Assembly (NCBI RefSeq): GCF_001613265.1
Contig: NZ_BDCA01000030.1
Span: 26,404 to 90,403, forward strand
Reading direction: 5' to 3'
Source of the DNA: Nocardia vermiculata NBRC 100427
Lineage (GTDB): Bacteria; Actinomycetota; Actinomycetes; Mycobacteriales; Mycobacteriaceae
DNA length: 64,000 bases
Below the pieces are notes generated by a model. That model was not told where the DNA came from, searched no databases, and saw only the letters and a list, made by a program, of their open reading frames with translations. Below are positions 49,421-57,726 of this stretch, in pieces. The position numbers and the translations under genes are program-made. Every line of letters starts with the position of its first letter. The stretch's first letter is position 1.

Positions 49421-50752
49421 ATGAGTCGCCGCTACTTCGGCACCGATGGTGTTCGTGGACGAGTTGGGGAATTTCCACTGACCAGCGACTTCGCGTTGCG
49501 GTTGGCGTCCGCGGCTGCGCAGGTGCTCAACCTGGCGGGTCAGTCGGTGGTCATCGGTCACGACACCCGCGAGTCGGCGCCGATGTTCGAGGCGGCCCTG
49601 ACCGCCGGGTTCCTGGCAGCCGGGGTGGATGTTCGATCGTCTGGGCCGCTGCCGACACCCGCCATCTCGCATATGGTCACCCGGTGCGGGGCGGGATTGG
49701 GCACGGTCATCAGTGCCAGCCACAACCCGGCCGCCGACAACGGCATCAAATTTTTCGACGCTACGGGCGGAAAACTCAGCGACGCCACCGAGCTGGCGAT
49801 AGAGAACGCTCTGGACGAGCCGGTGCTGACCGCCGAATCGGCGAGATTGGGCCGCGTGCTGCCCCTCGCCGATGCCGCGCAGCGATACGGCGAGTTCTGT
49901 ACCGGCCTGCTGCCTCACGGCACCGATGTGTCCCATCTGCGGGCCGTCGTGGACTGCGCCAACGGCGCGACCGCTGTCATTGCACCCCAGGTCTTGGATG
50001 CGATGCTCAAGGAAACGATTCCTATCGGCGCATGCCCGTCGGGCCGCAACATCAACGAAGGGTGTGGCTCCACGTCGCCGGGCCTGCTGGCCGAAACCGT
50101 GCTCGCCGAGCGCGCCGACTTCGGAATCGCGTTCGACGGCGACGGCGACCGGCTGCTGATGGTCGATCACACCGGCACCGTGATCGACGGTGACCAGCTG
50201 CTCTACATTCTCGCTACCCATCTCCACGCCCGGGGCGAACTCACCGGACCGGTCGTGGGCACCGTCATGTCCAACATGGGCTTGGAGCAGGCGTTGCGCG
50301 ATCGTGGGATCGAGTTCGTGCGGACGAAGGTCGGAGACCGCTACGTTCTGGAAACGCTCTCCGACCGCGGCGGTGTCCTGGGCGGAGAGAGCTCCGGACA
50401 CCTGTTGATGTTGGACAAGACCCCAACCGGTGACGCTTTGGCTGCGGCGATTGTGGTGCTGGGTGTGCTGTCCGACACCGGAGCGAAGCTGGCCGAGCTC
50501 GCCGCCCCCATGCCCCGATACCTTCAGATCCTCGAAAGCGTCCGCGTTCCGGCGCATTTCGACCTCACCAACGAACCGGGTGTCAGTGCCGCGCAGAATC
50601 AGGCGGTCACACGGTTGGGCGAGGCCGGCCGGGTCGTGCTGCGGGCCTCGGGTACCGAGCCGGTGATCCGGGTCATGGTGGAGGGCCGAGACGAACCTTT
50701 GGTGCGGGAACTGGCCGATGAACTGGTCGCCGCCGTACGGGCCGCAACCTGA
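49421..50752 (+). CDS. glmM: phosphoglucosamine mutase GlmM
   Basis: The 443-residue protein starts MSRRYFGTDGVRGRVGEFPLT and has the phosphoserine loop VISASHNPAADNG (Ser100), the metal site FDGDGDRLL and the phosphate-binding RASGTEPVIRVM, all as in GlmM. It converts glucosamine-6-phosphate to glucosamine-1-phosphate on the way to UDP-GlcNAc. ATG 49421 follows GAGAGGG. Chromosomes carry their own glmM, so this copy is an accessory paralogue, presumably supplying precursor for the neighbouring glycosyltransferase and sugar dehydrogenase. It converges with the dehydrogenase gene after 10 bases. Confidence 0.93.
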   Translation: MSRRYFGTDGVRGRVGEFPLTSDFALRLASAAAQVLNLAGQSVVIGHDTRESAPMFEAALTAGFLAAGVDVRSSGPLPTPAISHMVTRCGAGLGTVISASHNPAADNGIKFFDATGGKLSDATELAIENALDEPVLTAESARLGRVLPLADAAQRYGEFCTGLLPHGTDVSHLRAVVDCANGATAVIAPQVLDAMLKETIPIGACPSGRNINEGCGSTSPGLLAETVLAERADFGIAFDGDGDRLLMVDHTGTVIDGDQLLYILATHLHARGELTGPVVGTVMSNMGLEQALRDRGIEFVRTKVGDRYVLETLSDRGGVLGGESSGHLLMLDKTPTGDALAAAIVVLGVLSDTGAKLAELAAPMPRYLQILESVRVPAHFDLTNEPGVSAAQNQAVTRLGEAGRVVLRASGTEPVIRVMVEGRDEPLVRELADELVAAVRAAT

Positions 50753-50762
50753 CCGCGGCCCA

Positions 50763-52046
50763 CTACAGCGATTCCACATTGGCACCGGCCAGGCATCCGC
50801 GCGTATCGAACACATACGAACCCGTCGCGATCAGTTCCAGGTCCAAACAGCTGTGGTCGACCAGGAGCACCACGGCTGTTGCCGCCTGAACCATGTCGGT
50901 GGTGAGTTCGCCGGCGACTCCCGGAATTCCCCCGACGACCGGGTCATAGATATCGACCCGTATGCCTCGGGATCGCAGCTCCGTGACCACCCGCATCGCG
51001 CTGGACTCGCGTAGATCGGCCACATCGGGCTTGTACGTGATACCGACCGCCAGCACTCGCGATTCCGTCGCGGTCTCACCGTGGCGGCCCAGCCCCTCGG
51101 TGATCCTGTCGGCCACCCACATCGGCATCTGCTCGTTGACCCGATCGGCAGCTTCCACCAGATCAGCAACCCCGCCGGCCTGGCGGATCGTCCACGTCAG
51201 ATATTTGGTGTCGACCGGCAAGCAATGCCCGCCCGCCCCGCAACTCGGGGTGAACGGCATGTAGCCGTACGGCTTCGTCGCCGCTATCCGCACCGCGTCC
51301 CTGATATCGACACCCAGCGACCCGGCATGCTGAGCCAGCTCATTGACCAAACTGACGTTCACCAGCCGGAAAACGTTCTCCATCAGCTTGGAGAACTCAG
51401 CGGTGCGGATATCGGGCGCCGGAACCACCGTACTGGTCAACGCGCCCCAGAACTGCGAAACCTTCTCCAACGAAGCCTCGTTCAGCCCGGACACCACCTT
51501 GGGTACCGTCGCCATGCTCGCCAACCCAGCACCCGGATTGATCCGCTCAGGCGAATAACAGAGCGCAAAGTCGATCCCAGCACGTAGTCCGGAGGTTTCG
51601 AGCAGCGGCGCTACAACCTCCTCGGTGGTGCCCGGCCATGTCGTTGACTCGAGAATTACGGTGGCCCCCGGGCGCAGCGCAGCAGCGACGGTCTTCGCGG
51701 CCGCCTCGATGCAACCGAGGTCGGGCTGACCAGCCACCGCAGGGGTAGGCACGGTGATCAACGCGATATCGAAGTGGCTCAACGCATCCGCGTCGGAGGT
51801 GACGCTATAGCGCCCCGACTGCAACGCAGCCTGGAGCCGAGCATCGGACACATCACCGATGAAGGAGTGGCCGGCACGCAGCTGCGCTACCCGCTCGGGA
51901 TCGGTGTCGTAGCCGACGACATCGAAATGCCGATCCGCGGCCAGCATTGCCACGGGTAACCCCACATACCCTTGCCCGACAACGGCGACACGTTGCGAGC
52001 GCGAAGGATTCCCCCGCGCCGGATCATGCAACTGGACAGACGTCAC
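50763..52046 (-). CDS. UDP-sugar (UDP-GlcNAc/ManNAc-type) 6-dehydrogenase
   Basis: The N-terminal NAD motif is VAVVGQGYVGLPVAML, and the central SKLMENVFRLVNVSLVNELA and SCGAGGHCLPVDTKYL with catalytic Cys275 are characteristic of the WecC/UDP-glucose dehydrogenase family. The C-terminal VLAVGITYKPDVADLRESSA is also typical. It oxidises a UDP-hexosamine to a uronic acid. Start GTG 52046 (GGAAGG upstream) is preferred over an in-frame start at 52091. With glmM and a GT2 gene, it suggests synthesis of a hexosaminuronic-acid-containing glycan or small molecule. Confidence 0.9.
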   Translation of the reverse strand: MTSVQLHDPARGNPSRSQRVAVVGQGYVGLPVAMLAADRHFDVVGYDTDPERVAQLRAGHSFIGDVSDARLQAALQSGRYSVTSDADALSHFDIALITVPTPAVAGQPDLGCIEAAAKTVAAALRPGATVILESTTWPGTTEEVVAPLLETSGLRAGIDFALCYSPERINPGAGLASMATVPKVVSGLNEASLEKVSQFWGALTSTVVPAPDIRTAEFSKLMENVFRLVNVSLVNELAQHAGSLGVDIRDAVRIAATKPYGYMPFTPSCGAGGHCLPVDTKYLTWTIRQAGGVADLVEAADRVNEQMPMWVADRITEGLGRHGETATESRVLAVGITYKPDVADLRESSAMRVVTELRSRGIRVDIYDPVVGGIPGVAGELTTDMVQAATAVVLLVDHSCLDLELIATGSYVFDTRGCLAGANVESL

Positions 52047-52248
52047 TGCAACCCCTTCCGGTGTGGTGACCGGGATCACCAAGAGCATCAAGTGTCTATT
52101 CAGCTACCACCGAAGTCAACCGGAAAATATCGAAAAGTGTTGTGTAGCTTGATAATTAGAAAACTTGTGCGGGCGTGATGATATTCCGGAGCGTCGAGAC
52201 GCTTCGGCACATCGGGCCCCAGGAGAAGGCATCGGCCAGCGGCCCGGC

Positions 52249-52431
52249 CTATTCAGTTAGCCGCTGCTCGATATCGGCCAGACGGAGGTCCGCGTAGATC
52301 GGTGCTGAATCCTCGGCGTCCAGCAGAGTCCATCGGTCCGGGAAAACACCTGTTTGGACAAGCTGGTAACCCAACCGGGCTGCTCGAGCGGCCAGGAACT
52401 CGATTCGCATCGCCTTGAGTTCCTCGGTCAT
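52249..52431 (-). CDS. small protein, 60 aa
   Basis: Not recognised. A 60-residue helical protein (MTEELKAMRIEFLAARAARLGYQLVQ) with an acidic C-terminus. ATG 52431 overlaps the stop of the gene before it (ATGA), so it is the last of a coupled group of three or four small leftward genes (52249-53171). Confidence 0.55.
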   Translation of the reverse strand: MTEELKAMRIEFLAARAARLGYQLVQTGVFPDRWTLLDAEDSAPIYADLRLADIEQRLTE

Positions 52432-52679
52432 AGCGTGCTTCCCGCTTTCGGCTCGGCAAGGTGGCACCAGTAGTCGTGACGGACCGCGTCCCACAGGCGA
52501 GAAAGGTTCGGGAATCGCTCCCGCACGATCACCAAATCCGGTGCTGCGGCAGGTATGTCGACCGCCATCAGCGGCGGCTGACCGGTAAGTGGGGCGCTGA
52601 CATGCATCATGCGGATGCGCGTGTGGTCCATCCGCCACACCGCCGCCCACCCGTCGCACTCGGTGCGGTACTCGGTCAC
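52428..52679 (-). CDS. small protein, 83 aa
   Basis: Not recognised. A GTG start at 52679 overlaps the stop of the gene upstream; the stop overlaps the next ATG. The protein contains several Trp and Cys residues and a VSAPLTGQPPLMAVDIP segment with beta character. Tight coupling to its neighbours suggests a shared function, possibly in a regulatory or accessory module with the wHTH protein at 52872. Confidence 0.55.
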   Translation of the reverse strand: MTEYRTECDGWAAVWRMDHTRIRMMHVSAPLTGQPPLMAVDIPAAAPDLVIVRERFPNLSRLWDAVRHDYWCHLAEPKAGSTL

Positions 52680-52870
52680 CGCCGGCTCCTGTCGTGGTCC
52701 CCGGCGGCGGGGGACGCATCACCCCGCCGCCGAGACGATTCGGAATCCAGAGCGTGTAGGCCCTCCACAACACGGGCCATCACATCGGCTGGGGGCGGGT
52801 CGTGCGCGGTGCTCTCCCAGCCGTACTCAGCGGCGTACTCACCCGGGGTTCGCTGTTGTAGCTGGTCCAT
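52676..52870 (-). CDS. small protein, 64 aa
   Basis: Not recognised. ATG 52870 lies one base after the stop of the winged-helix gene. The C-terminus is basic (RRRGDASPAAGDHDRSRR), the N-terminus is acidic and aromatic. No motif can be assigned. Confidence 0.5.
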   Translation of the reverse strand: MDQLQQRTPGEYAAEYGWESTAHDPPPADVMARVVEGLHALDSESSRRRGDASPAAGDHDRSRR

Positions 52871-52871
52871 G

Positions 52872-53171
52872 TCACGACTCCAATCGCCCGAATGTCGGGT
52901 GCTGGGCCGCAAGGGTGGTTCGACCCAATTTGGTGATCTCCCAGCGGCCTGTCCGCAGAGTGGTGACAACCAGATCTCGGCGGTTCAGCTCCCCTATGCC
53001 CTGCCAGGTCTTCCACCGCGTCAGGCCCGCCGCTGTCTCGATCTGCTGCTTGGTCAGCATCCCGCCGTAGCTCAATGCTCGGAGGATGCGCGCGTGTGCG
53101 ATCGACAGGCTGCCGCGAGGCCGTATCCGTACCCGCCCGGATAGGTGTTCTTCGCTCTCGTTGGCGGTCAT
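52872..53171 (-). CDS. winged-helix protein, 99 aa
   Basis: The segment SIAHARILRALSYGGMLTKQQIETAAGLTRWKTWQGIGELNRRDLV reads as a winged HTH domain followed by a beta wing. ATG 53171 is chosen as the likely start because the upstream part is basic and poorly structured; a longer start at 53252 is possible. It heads the group of small leftward genes and stands divergent from the XRE gene at 53463, across about 290 bases. It is a candidate local regulator. Confidence 0.6.
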   Translation of the reverse strand: MTANESEEHLSGRVRIRPRGSLSIAHARILRALSYGGMLTKQQIETAAGLTRWKTWQGIGELNRRDLVVTTLRTGRWEITKLGRTTLAAQHPTFGRLES

Positions 53172-53462
53172 CACCACCACCTCGACTGCCGCGGTTCGCT
53201 TGCATCGCATGCGATGAACACGCCCGGGTCGATCTGCACAGTCATTGCTCACCTGCCTGTCTGCGGGCGGTAGGCCACAGGTCTATGACCATCCAGAAGT
53301 CAGACTAAAAGTGTGCATCCCAAAAAACAATGCTCGGTATCAATCCGTCTATAACAATCTGCACAGAGTAGGCTCAATGGTGATTCGAACTACCCACCCG
53401 ATGCGGCCAGAGTCATGGATGACTAAAATGGGACGCACACGCTCCCAGAAGGATGGTGCACA

Positions 53463-54365
53463 GTGGCGGACATGATGGGCACGGCCCTGGTGCGGCGACA
53501 CATCGGCCGGACCTTCGAGGCCATGCGATTACGTCGTGGGCTGACCCAGGACCAAGCCGGCCGGGAGATCCAGCGCAGCCGAGGCACTATCAGTCGCATC
53601 GAAGAAGGCCACTCGGCCGTACGATTCCGCGATTCAGACGTGGCCCTGATGCTCGATCTGTACGAAGCAACCGACTCCGAACGAGACCTGCTGACCGCGC
53701 TGACCGCCGAAACACGCAACGGGGCCAAGAAGTCCTGGTGGCACGACTACACCGATACCGACCTGCCCGAACAGATGCGGCTGTTCTACGTCTTGGAAGA
53801 CGCCGCGGCGACCATCTGCCAGTACGAACCCGAACTGATACCTGGACTGCTACAGACTCGCCGCTACGCCCGGGTGATGATGACAACCCCCGCCGGATAT
53901 GCCACCGAGGAAGAAGCTCAACGCCGCACCCAGCTGCGTATGGACCGCCAGAGCGTGCTGACCAGGCCCCGAGCGCCCCAACTCAGTGTCGTCCTCAACG
54001 AGGCTGCCATCCGCAGACCGATGGGCGGAGCTGACGTGATGGCCGAACAGCTCGAACACGTGCTGGAATTTGCAGCCCGCGGCAATATCACGATCCGCAT
54101 CGTGCCGTTCTCGGTCGGGGAGCACGCGGGAGCTGTTGTCAGCGCCTTTTCCCTCATGGACTTTCCCGACTTGCCGGGCACCGCCGGCCCGCTGGAACCG
54201 CCAGTGGTGTTCGTCGACACCCTCACCGGCGCGATGTATCTGAACAAGCCCGACGAAGTTTCCGCCTACCGCCTGGTTTGGCAAGACCTCATCGACCGGG
54301 CATCGACCCCGGACGAGTCACTCGACCTCATCCGAAAAGCACTGGAGGAATACCGAAATGGGTGA
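53463..54365 (+). CDS. XRE-family regulator with DUF5753 domain
   Basis: The HTH lies at about residues 12-60 (FEAMRLRRGLTQDQAGREIQRSRGTISRIEEG). The remaining ~220 residues match the DUF5753 domain found in the large actinobacterial family of HTH proteins paired with DUF397 proteins; YEPELIPGLLQTRRYARVMM is typical. GTG 53463 is used. It overlaps the downstream DUF397 gene by eight bases, the usual pairing in Streptomyces and Nocardia, where such pairs act as developmental or antitoxin-like regulators. Confidence 0.92.
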   Translation: MADMMGTALVRRHIGRTFEAMRLRRGLTQDQAGREIQRSRGTISRIEEGHSAVRFRDSDVALMLDLYEATDSERDLLTALTAETRNGAKKSWWHDYTDTDLPEQMRLFYVLEDAAATICQYEPELIPGLLQTRRYARVMMTTPAGYATEEEAQRRTQLRMDRQSVLTRPRAPQLSVVLNEAAIRRPMGGADVMAEQLEHVLEFAARGNITIRIVPFSVGEHAGAVVSAFSLMDFPDLPGTAGPLEPPVVFVDTLTGAMYLNKPDEVSAYRLVWQDLIDRASTPDESLDLIRKALEEYRNG

Positions 54366-54744
54366 CATGACCTGGCGCAAGGCCAGCTACAGCGGCAACA
54401 ATAACAACTGTGTCGAAGTCGCTTTCGACGATGGCCGCGTCATGATCCGTGACAGCAAATACCTACGCGCCGGCCTCGACCCCGAGGCCCAGCCGATCAT
54501 CTCCGTCACTGTCGCCCAGTGGCGTGATTTTCTCGATGTTGTAGCCGGGCGCTCTACCGATTCCTCGGAGCCAGCTATCGCCGTGCGCGCCGACGGATCG
54601 GCCACTCTCATATCGTCCGGTGGTGTGTGCTTGGATTACACGCCCACCGAATGGTTGTACTTCGCGAGCGCAGTGACCGAAGGCGAGTTCGATGACCTCG
54701 CGAACGAGTGGAAAACACCAGCCGACCAGCTCACCGGAGTCTAG
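54358..54744 (+). CDS. DUF397-type protein
   Basis: The first ~70 residues (MTWRKASYSGNNNNCVEVAFDDGRVMIRDSKY) fit the DUF397 domain. The protein is longer than most (128 residues), with an extra beta-rich tail ending EWKTPADQLTGV, suggesting a fused or extended domain. It overlaps the XRE gene by eight bases and is followed by a terminator hairpin at 54792-54827. In related pairs the two products interact. Confidence 0.88.
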   Translation: MGDMTWRKASYSGNNNNCVEVAFDDGRVMIRDSKYLRAGLDPEAQPIISVTVAQWRDFLDVVAGRSTDSSEPAIAVRADGSATLISSGGVCLDYTPTEWLYFASAVTEGEFDDLANEWKTPADQLTGV

Positions 54745-54791
54745 GAGGCAAGCTAACGAGCCCCCCAGGAGAACTCTCCGATCAGTTGCAA

Positions 54792-54827
54792 ATGACCGAG
54801 CCCGGGAAGTGCGTGGGCCCGGTCATT
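54792..54827 (+). terminator. terminator after the XRE/DUF397 pair
   Basis: ATGACCGAGCCC and GGGCCCGGTCAT form a stem with a small mismatch, followed by TTTTG. Confidence 0.75.
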
Positions 54828-54851
54828 TTGCTAGGTGGGGCAATCAGCGGC

Positions 54852-55559
54852 CTAGTGGCCCATCGCGATTCCGCCATCCACGTTGAGCACCTGCCCCGTG
54901 ATGAATCCCGCTCCAGGGCTCAGGAAGAACGCAACGGCGGCCGCGATCTCATCCGGCTCGCCGAATCGACCCAATGGCGTTGCGGCCAGCGCTTTTTCCA
55001 CCACATCATCACTGACTACGGACGACATATCCGTCTTGGTGAAGCCAGGAGCCACGACGTTGGCCGTGATGCCGCGCGAGCCGAGCTCACGTGCCACCGA
55101 CCGCGCGATACCGATCACGCCCGCCTTGGCGGCGGTGTAGTTGACCTGCCCCGGCATACCGCCGAGGCCCGAGGCCGACCCGATGATGACGACACGGCCC
55201 GGTTGCTTCTTGTGGTTCTTGAGCATGTTGCGGCTCGCCCGCTTGATCACGCGGTAGACGCCGGTCAGATTCGTGTCGATCACCCGCGTGAACTGCTCGT
55301 CGCCCATGCGCATGATCAGGGTGTCATCGGTGATTCCCGCGTTCGCGACCAGGCCCTCCACTGGCCCGTCTTCCTTCTCGATAGTCGTGAATGCGGCATC
55401 GACCGAATCCACGTCCGTGACGTCCATCTGCACGCCGCGCACGCCCTCCGGGACATCCGAGCCACGATGTGTGCCCCACACCGTATGGCCTTCCTTGACT
55501 AGGTGGCTGGCGATGGCCGATCCGATCCCACGGTTGGCTCCGGTGACTAGGACACGCAC
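54852..55559 (-). CDS. fabG: FabG/MabA-like 3-oxoacyl-ACP reductase (SDR)
   Basis: A classic short-chain dehydrogenase: LVTGANRGIGSAIASHLV for NADP(H), VANAGITDDTLIMRM, catalytic Ser in IIGSASGLGG, Tyr-X3-Lys in NYTAAKAG, and ANVVAPGFTKTDM. The C-terminus ITGQVLNVDGG is typical. Length 235. It is close to the mycobacterial MabA/FabG group. On this element it is a lone gene and could serve a lipid or polyketide step, or be passenger DNA. Confidence 0.9.
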   Translation of the reverse strand: MRVLVTGANRGIGSAIASHLVKEGHTVWGTHRGSDVPEGVRGVQMDVTDVDSVDAAFTTIEKEDGPVEGLVANAGITDDTLIMRMGDEQFTRVIDTNLTGVYRVIKRASRNMLKNHKKQPGRVVIIGSASGLGGMPGQVNYTAAKAGVIGIARSVARELGSRGITANVVAPGFTKTDMSSVVSDDVVEKALAATPLGRFGEPDEIAAAVAFFLSPGAGFITGQVLNVDGGIAMGH

Positions 55560-55614
55560 GAGTGAATTCCTCCAAAATGGTTGTGCACGTATGGATTCTA
55601 GATACAGGGAGCGA

Positions 55615-56568
55615 TCAGGCCGCTGCCGTTTCTTCGGTCAACAGGATGATGGCAACAGGGTCGCCGTGCTTATCCTGGGCGGAGTGCAGGGCGAATTTCG
55701 TTGCGGTGAAGGGCTGCCCATCGATCGTGACGGGCTGGTCCGCGCCCTCGCTCGAATCGGGCGAGCCGAGGTGATCGAGATCCACCTGATCGAGAATCTG
55801 CGCGACCCGGGATTCGCCGAGGGGCGCCATCCGTCCCACGGTCGTCAGCGGAATTCGATTCTTTTTCTCGACCAGCAACATTGTGGCCTGCGTGAAGCGG
55901 ACCAGAGTAGCGATGTTGGTCTGGAAGTCCTTGCGTTCCTTCAGGACCATGGTCAGACCGTAGAGGGTCCGCTGGTCGGCCTCCGAGACGCGAAGTCGGC
56001 AGCTGGACCACATGTGCGTCCACTGATGAGCTTCCGGGGGGTTCAGTGACCAATATGAGTCGATCAGCAGCCCGTCGTCGCCGGTCAGTGCGTCGTAGTA
56101 CCCGCCGCACATGCTCCAGGCGTCCTCCGGGCACAAGTATGTGAACAGGTACTGCACATGCCGTTCTTCGTCGGCCTCGCGGCCGTCGCCGATCAGGCTC
56201 GGATCATCGCCGCTGGTCCGGGTGGTCATGGCAGTCATGTCCAGGACCCAACCGTTGTACGTGGGCCGTTCCTTGGTTGGCGGCGTGGACGCAATCCAGC
56301 AGATCAGGCCGATCGGAGTTCCGTCGGAACCGTCGATCTGGTGAGTCTCGACATGCAAGCCCGGAATCGCCGGAAGCTCCCTACCTTCGAGCTTTGCACT
56401 GACGACGGCGGAGACAACCTGTTCACCCTTGTGGTCGTATCCCAGCTTCTGGCGCACGCGCTGAAGTGGCCGCGCTACCCGTTCCCCTGCGAAGCTGTGT
56501 ACGAACACCTCCCCGCCCAGCTGCGTACCGATGATGTCAATCCCGATCCATTCCCCTGGAAGTGCCAT
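55615..56568 (-). CDS. hypothetical protein, 317 aa
   Basis: Not recognised with confidence. The start ATG 56568 (MALPGEWIGIDIIGTQLGG) is preferred over an upstream frame because the composition changes there. Residues 90-190 have GLICWIASTPPTKERPTYNGW and a PEAHQWTHMWSS segment, suggesting a ligand-binding or PAS/GAF-like domain. The C-terminal part (RIPLTTVGRMAPLGESRVAQILDQ) could include an HTH. It might be a sensor or regulator; no partner gene is apparent. A dyad upstream (56703-56721) may be its operator. Confidence 0.6.
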   Translation of the reverse strand: MALPGEWIGIDIIGTQLGGEVFVHSFAGERVARPLQRVRQKLGYDHKGEQVVSAVVSAKLEGRELPAIPGLHVETHQIDGSDGTPIGLICWIASTPPTKERPTYNGWVLDMTAMTTRTSGDDPSLIGDGREADEERHVQYLFTYLCPEDAWSMCGGYYDALTGDDGLLIDSYWSLNPPEAHQWTHMWSSCRLRVSEADQRTLYGLTMVLKERKDFQTNIATLVRFTQATMLLVEKKNRIPLTTVGRMAPLGESRVAQILDQVDLDHLGSPDSSEGADQPVTIDGQPFTATKFALHSAQDKHGDPVAIILLTEETAAA

Positions 56569-56643
56569 GCAGCCAGCATAAGACCAGCCGACCAGGGTGT
56601 TTGTGGGGCGCATGCAGTTGGCCCTCGGTTGTGTCTTCCGTCA

Positions 56644-56671
56644 CTTTTTTTCGAAAACCCGCTTTGCGGGT
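56644..56671 (-). terminator. leftward rho-independent terminator after the two-HTH gene
   Basis: ACCCGC-ttt-GCGGGT (56657-56671) is followed, on the minus strand, by a T-rich stretch. It would stop leftward transcription from 57387 before it reaches the gene at 56568. Confidence 0.75.
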
Positions 56672-56702
56672 CCCATGTACCCCTGCTATGGTCGGCTCAG
56701 CG

Positions 56703-56721
56703 GTGACATTTCACATGTCAC
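56703..56721 (-). promoter_or_regulatory. dyad upstream of the 317-aa gene
   Basis: GTGACAT (56703-56709) and ATGTCAC (56715-56721) form a perfect 7-bp inverted repeat with a 5-base spacer, about 135 bases upstream of the start at 56568. Plausible operator. Confidence 0.45.
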
Positions 56722-56859
56722 GCGCGTACGCCCGGTCGGTGAACTTTCCCAACCGGAAGCAGTCGGCCCGCCACGGTGGTGGGTCTGCTTTCGGTTGCGT
56801 AGAAGTTGGAGGCCCCGGGTATGACGATTCTTCTCTCTCACGGAACCCGATGGCGGCTT

Positions 56860-57387
56860 TCAGTGCCCCGTCGGGGGTGCTTTCGTGACCGCTGCTGCGA
56901 TCTTGCCGCGGGCATACCCCTCCCTGATTGCCGATTCCGGCAGTTCCAGAGCGCGGCTGAGTCGTTCGGCCGCCTCATCGGACAGCGGCCGCTCATTCGC
57001 CTCGATCTTGGTCAACGACGCGGTTGGAATCCCCGCCCGCGCGGCGAGTTCCGGCTGTGTGAGCAGCCGAAGGCAACGCCAATCGCTCAGCAACCGGTCG
57101 GACTCGGGAATCTGAATGAGCTCGTCCACGCTGACCATCGGTTCGCCGAGGCGATGCAGCTCCACGTTCAGGGCAATCAGTGCGCGCCGGAGAACATCCA
57201 CTTGCGGATTGCTCAGTCCGGCTTCCCATCTCCGAACCGTCTCATCCGACCTGATGTCCGCCAGCTGGGCGAGCGTTCCACGGGAAAGCTTGGCGTCGGT
57301 ACGCGCCTTCTCGAAGCGCGCGGCATTGAATCCGCGCAGCACGCTGCGACTCACGCGGGTTCCGCCCATCCGTCCATGAGACGTCAC
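56860..57387 (-). CDS. regulator with two XRE-type HTH domains, 175 aa
   Basis: Residues about 25-65 (ARTDAKLSRGTLAQLADIRSDETVRRWEAG) and about 95-145 (LRLLTQPELAARAGIPTASLTKIEANERPLSDEAAERL) are two separate XRE-type HTH motifs, a rarer layout than one. The first start at 57387 is a GTG; an ATG at 57369 and a GTG at 57354 are alternatives. It is divergent from the transfer operon starting at 57727, across a region with a TTGACT promoter and an AATACGAGTATT palindrome, so it probably represses that operon and itself. Confidence 0.78.
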   Translation of the reverse strand: MTSHGRMGGTRVSRSVLRGFNAARFEKARTDAKLSRGTLAQLADIRSDETVRRWEAGLSNPQVDVLRRALIALNVELHRLGEPMVSVDELIQIPESDRLLSDWRCLRLLTQPELAARAGIPTASLTKIEANERPLSDEAAERLSRALELPESAIREGYARGKIAAAVTKAPPTGH

Positions 57388-57408
57388 ATTGCATCAACTC
57401 CTGGAAGT

Positions 57409-57439
57409 CTTGACTATATGGGTATTAAATACGAGTATT
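57409..57439 (+). promoter_or_regulatory. divergent promoter/operator before the transfer operon
   Basis: TTGACT (57409-57414) and TATTCT (57435-57440) are 20 bases apart, so the promoter is weak or activated. A palindrome AATAC-GA-GTATT (57428-57439) overlaps the -10, and TATATGGG occurs twice (57415, 57441). These are candidate sites for the two-HTH regulator. Confidence 0.6.
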
Positions 57440-57447
57440 CTATATGG

Positions 57448-57510
57448 GTGAAGCGTGATCGAAGGTTCAGCTTCACTCGACGAGAGGAGTTGGTGACAAC
57501 ACCCGAGTAG
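57448..57510 (+). CDS. possible 20-codon leader peptide
   Basis: A GTG frame (VKRDRRFSFTRREELVTTPE) starts about nine bases after the -10 box, so it may be translated without a leader, and ends at 57510 just before the hairpin array. It has no clear Shine-Dalgarno. It could be a leader peptide for the transfer operon or chance coding. Confidence 0.3.
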   Translation: MKRDRRFSFTRREELVTTPE

Positions 57511-57526
57511 CGAAGAACCGTCTTTT

Positions 57527-57629
57527 CCTGGCTGGCACCAGGAGAAGGCGAAAGAAGCGCAAGCGCCTTCCCCTGGGCTGGCACCCAGAGGAAGGCGAAG
57601 GGGTGACCCCCGGTCGCGGCTGGCACCGC
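57527..57629 (+). ncRNA. array of three hairpins with identical CTGGCA loops in the transfer-operon leader
   Basis: Three hairpins have different stems but the same loop: CCTGG-CTGGCA-CCAGG (57527-57542), CTGGG-CTGGCA-CCCAG (57573-57588), GCGG-CTGGCA-CCGC (57616-57629). The first two are each followed by AGAAGGCGAA or GGAAGGCGAA. The first tail can also pair with GCGCCTTC (GAAGGCG/CGCCTTC), giving an alternative fold. Varying stems around a fixed loop are a mark of a recognised RNA hairpin. The array lies 98-200 bases upstream of the ATPase start. Confidence 0.55.
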
Positions 57630-57726
57630 CCGGAGGTCCGCAGATCCGATCAAGGGAGTTCTGCATGTCCAGGATAGATCCTTCGCCCTCGCTTTATCTG
57701 CCTTCCCGAGGCTGGCGGAAACAGCG

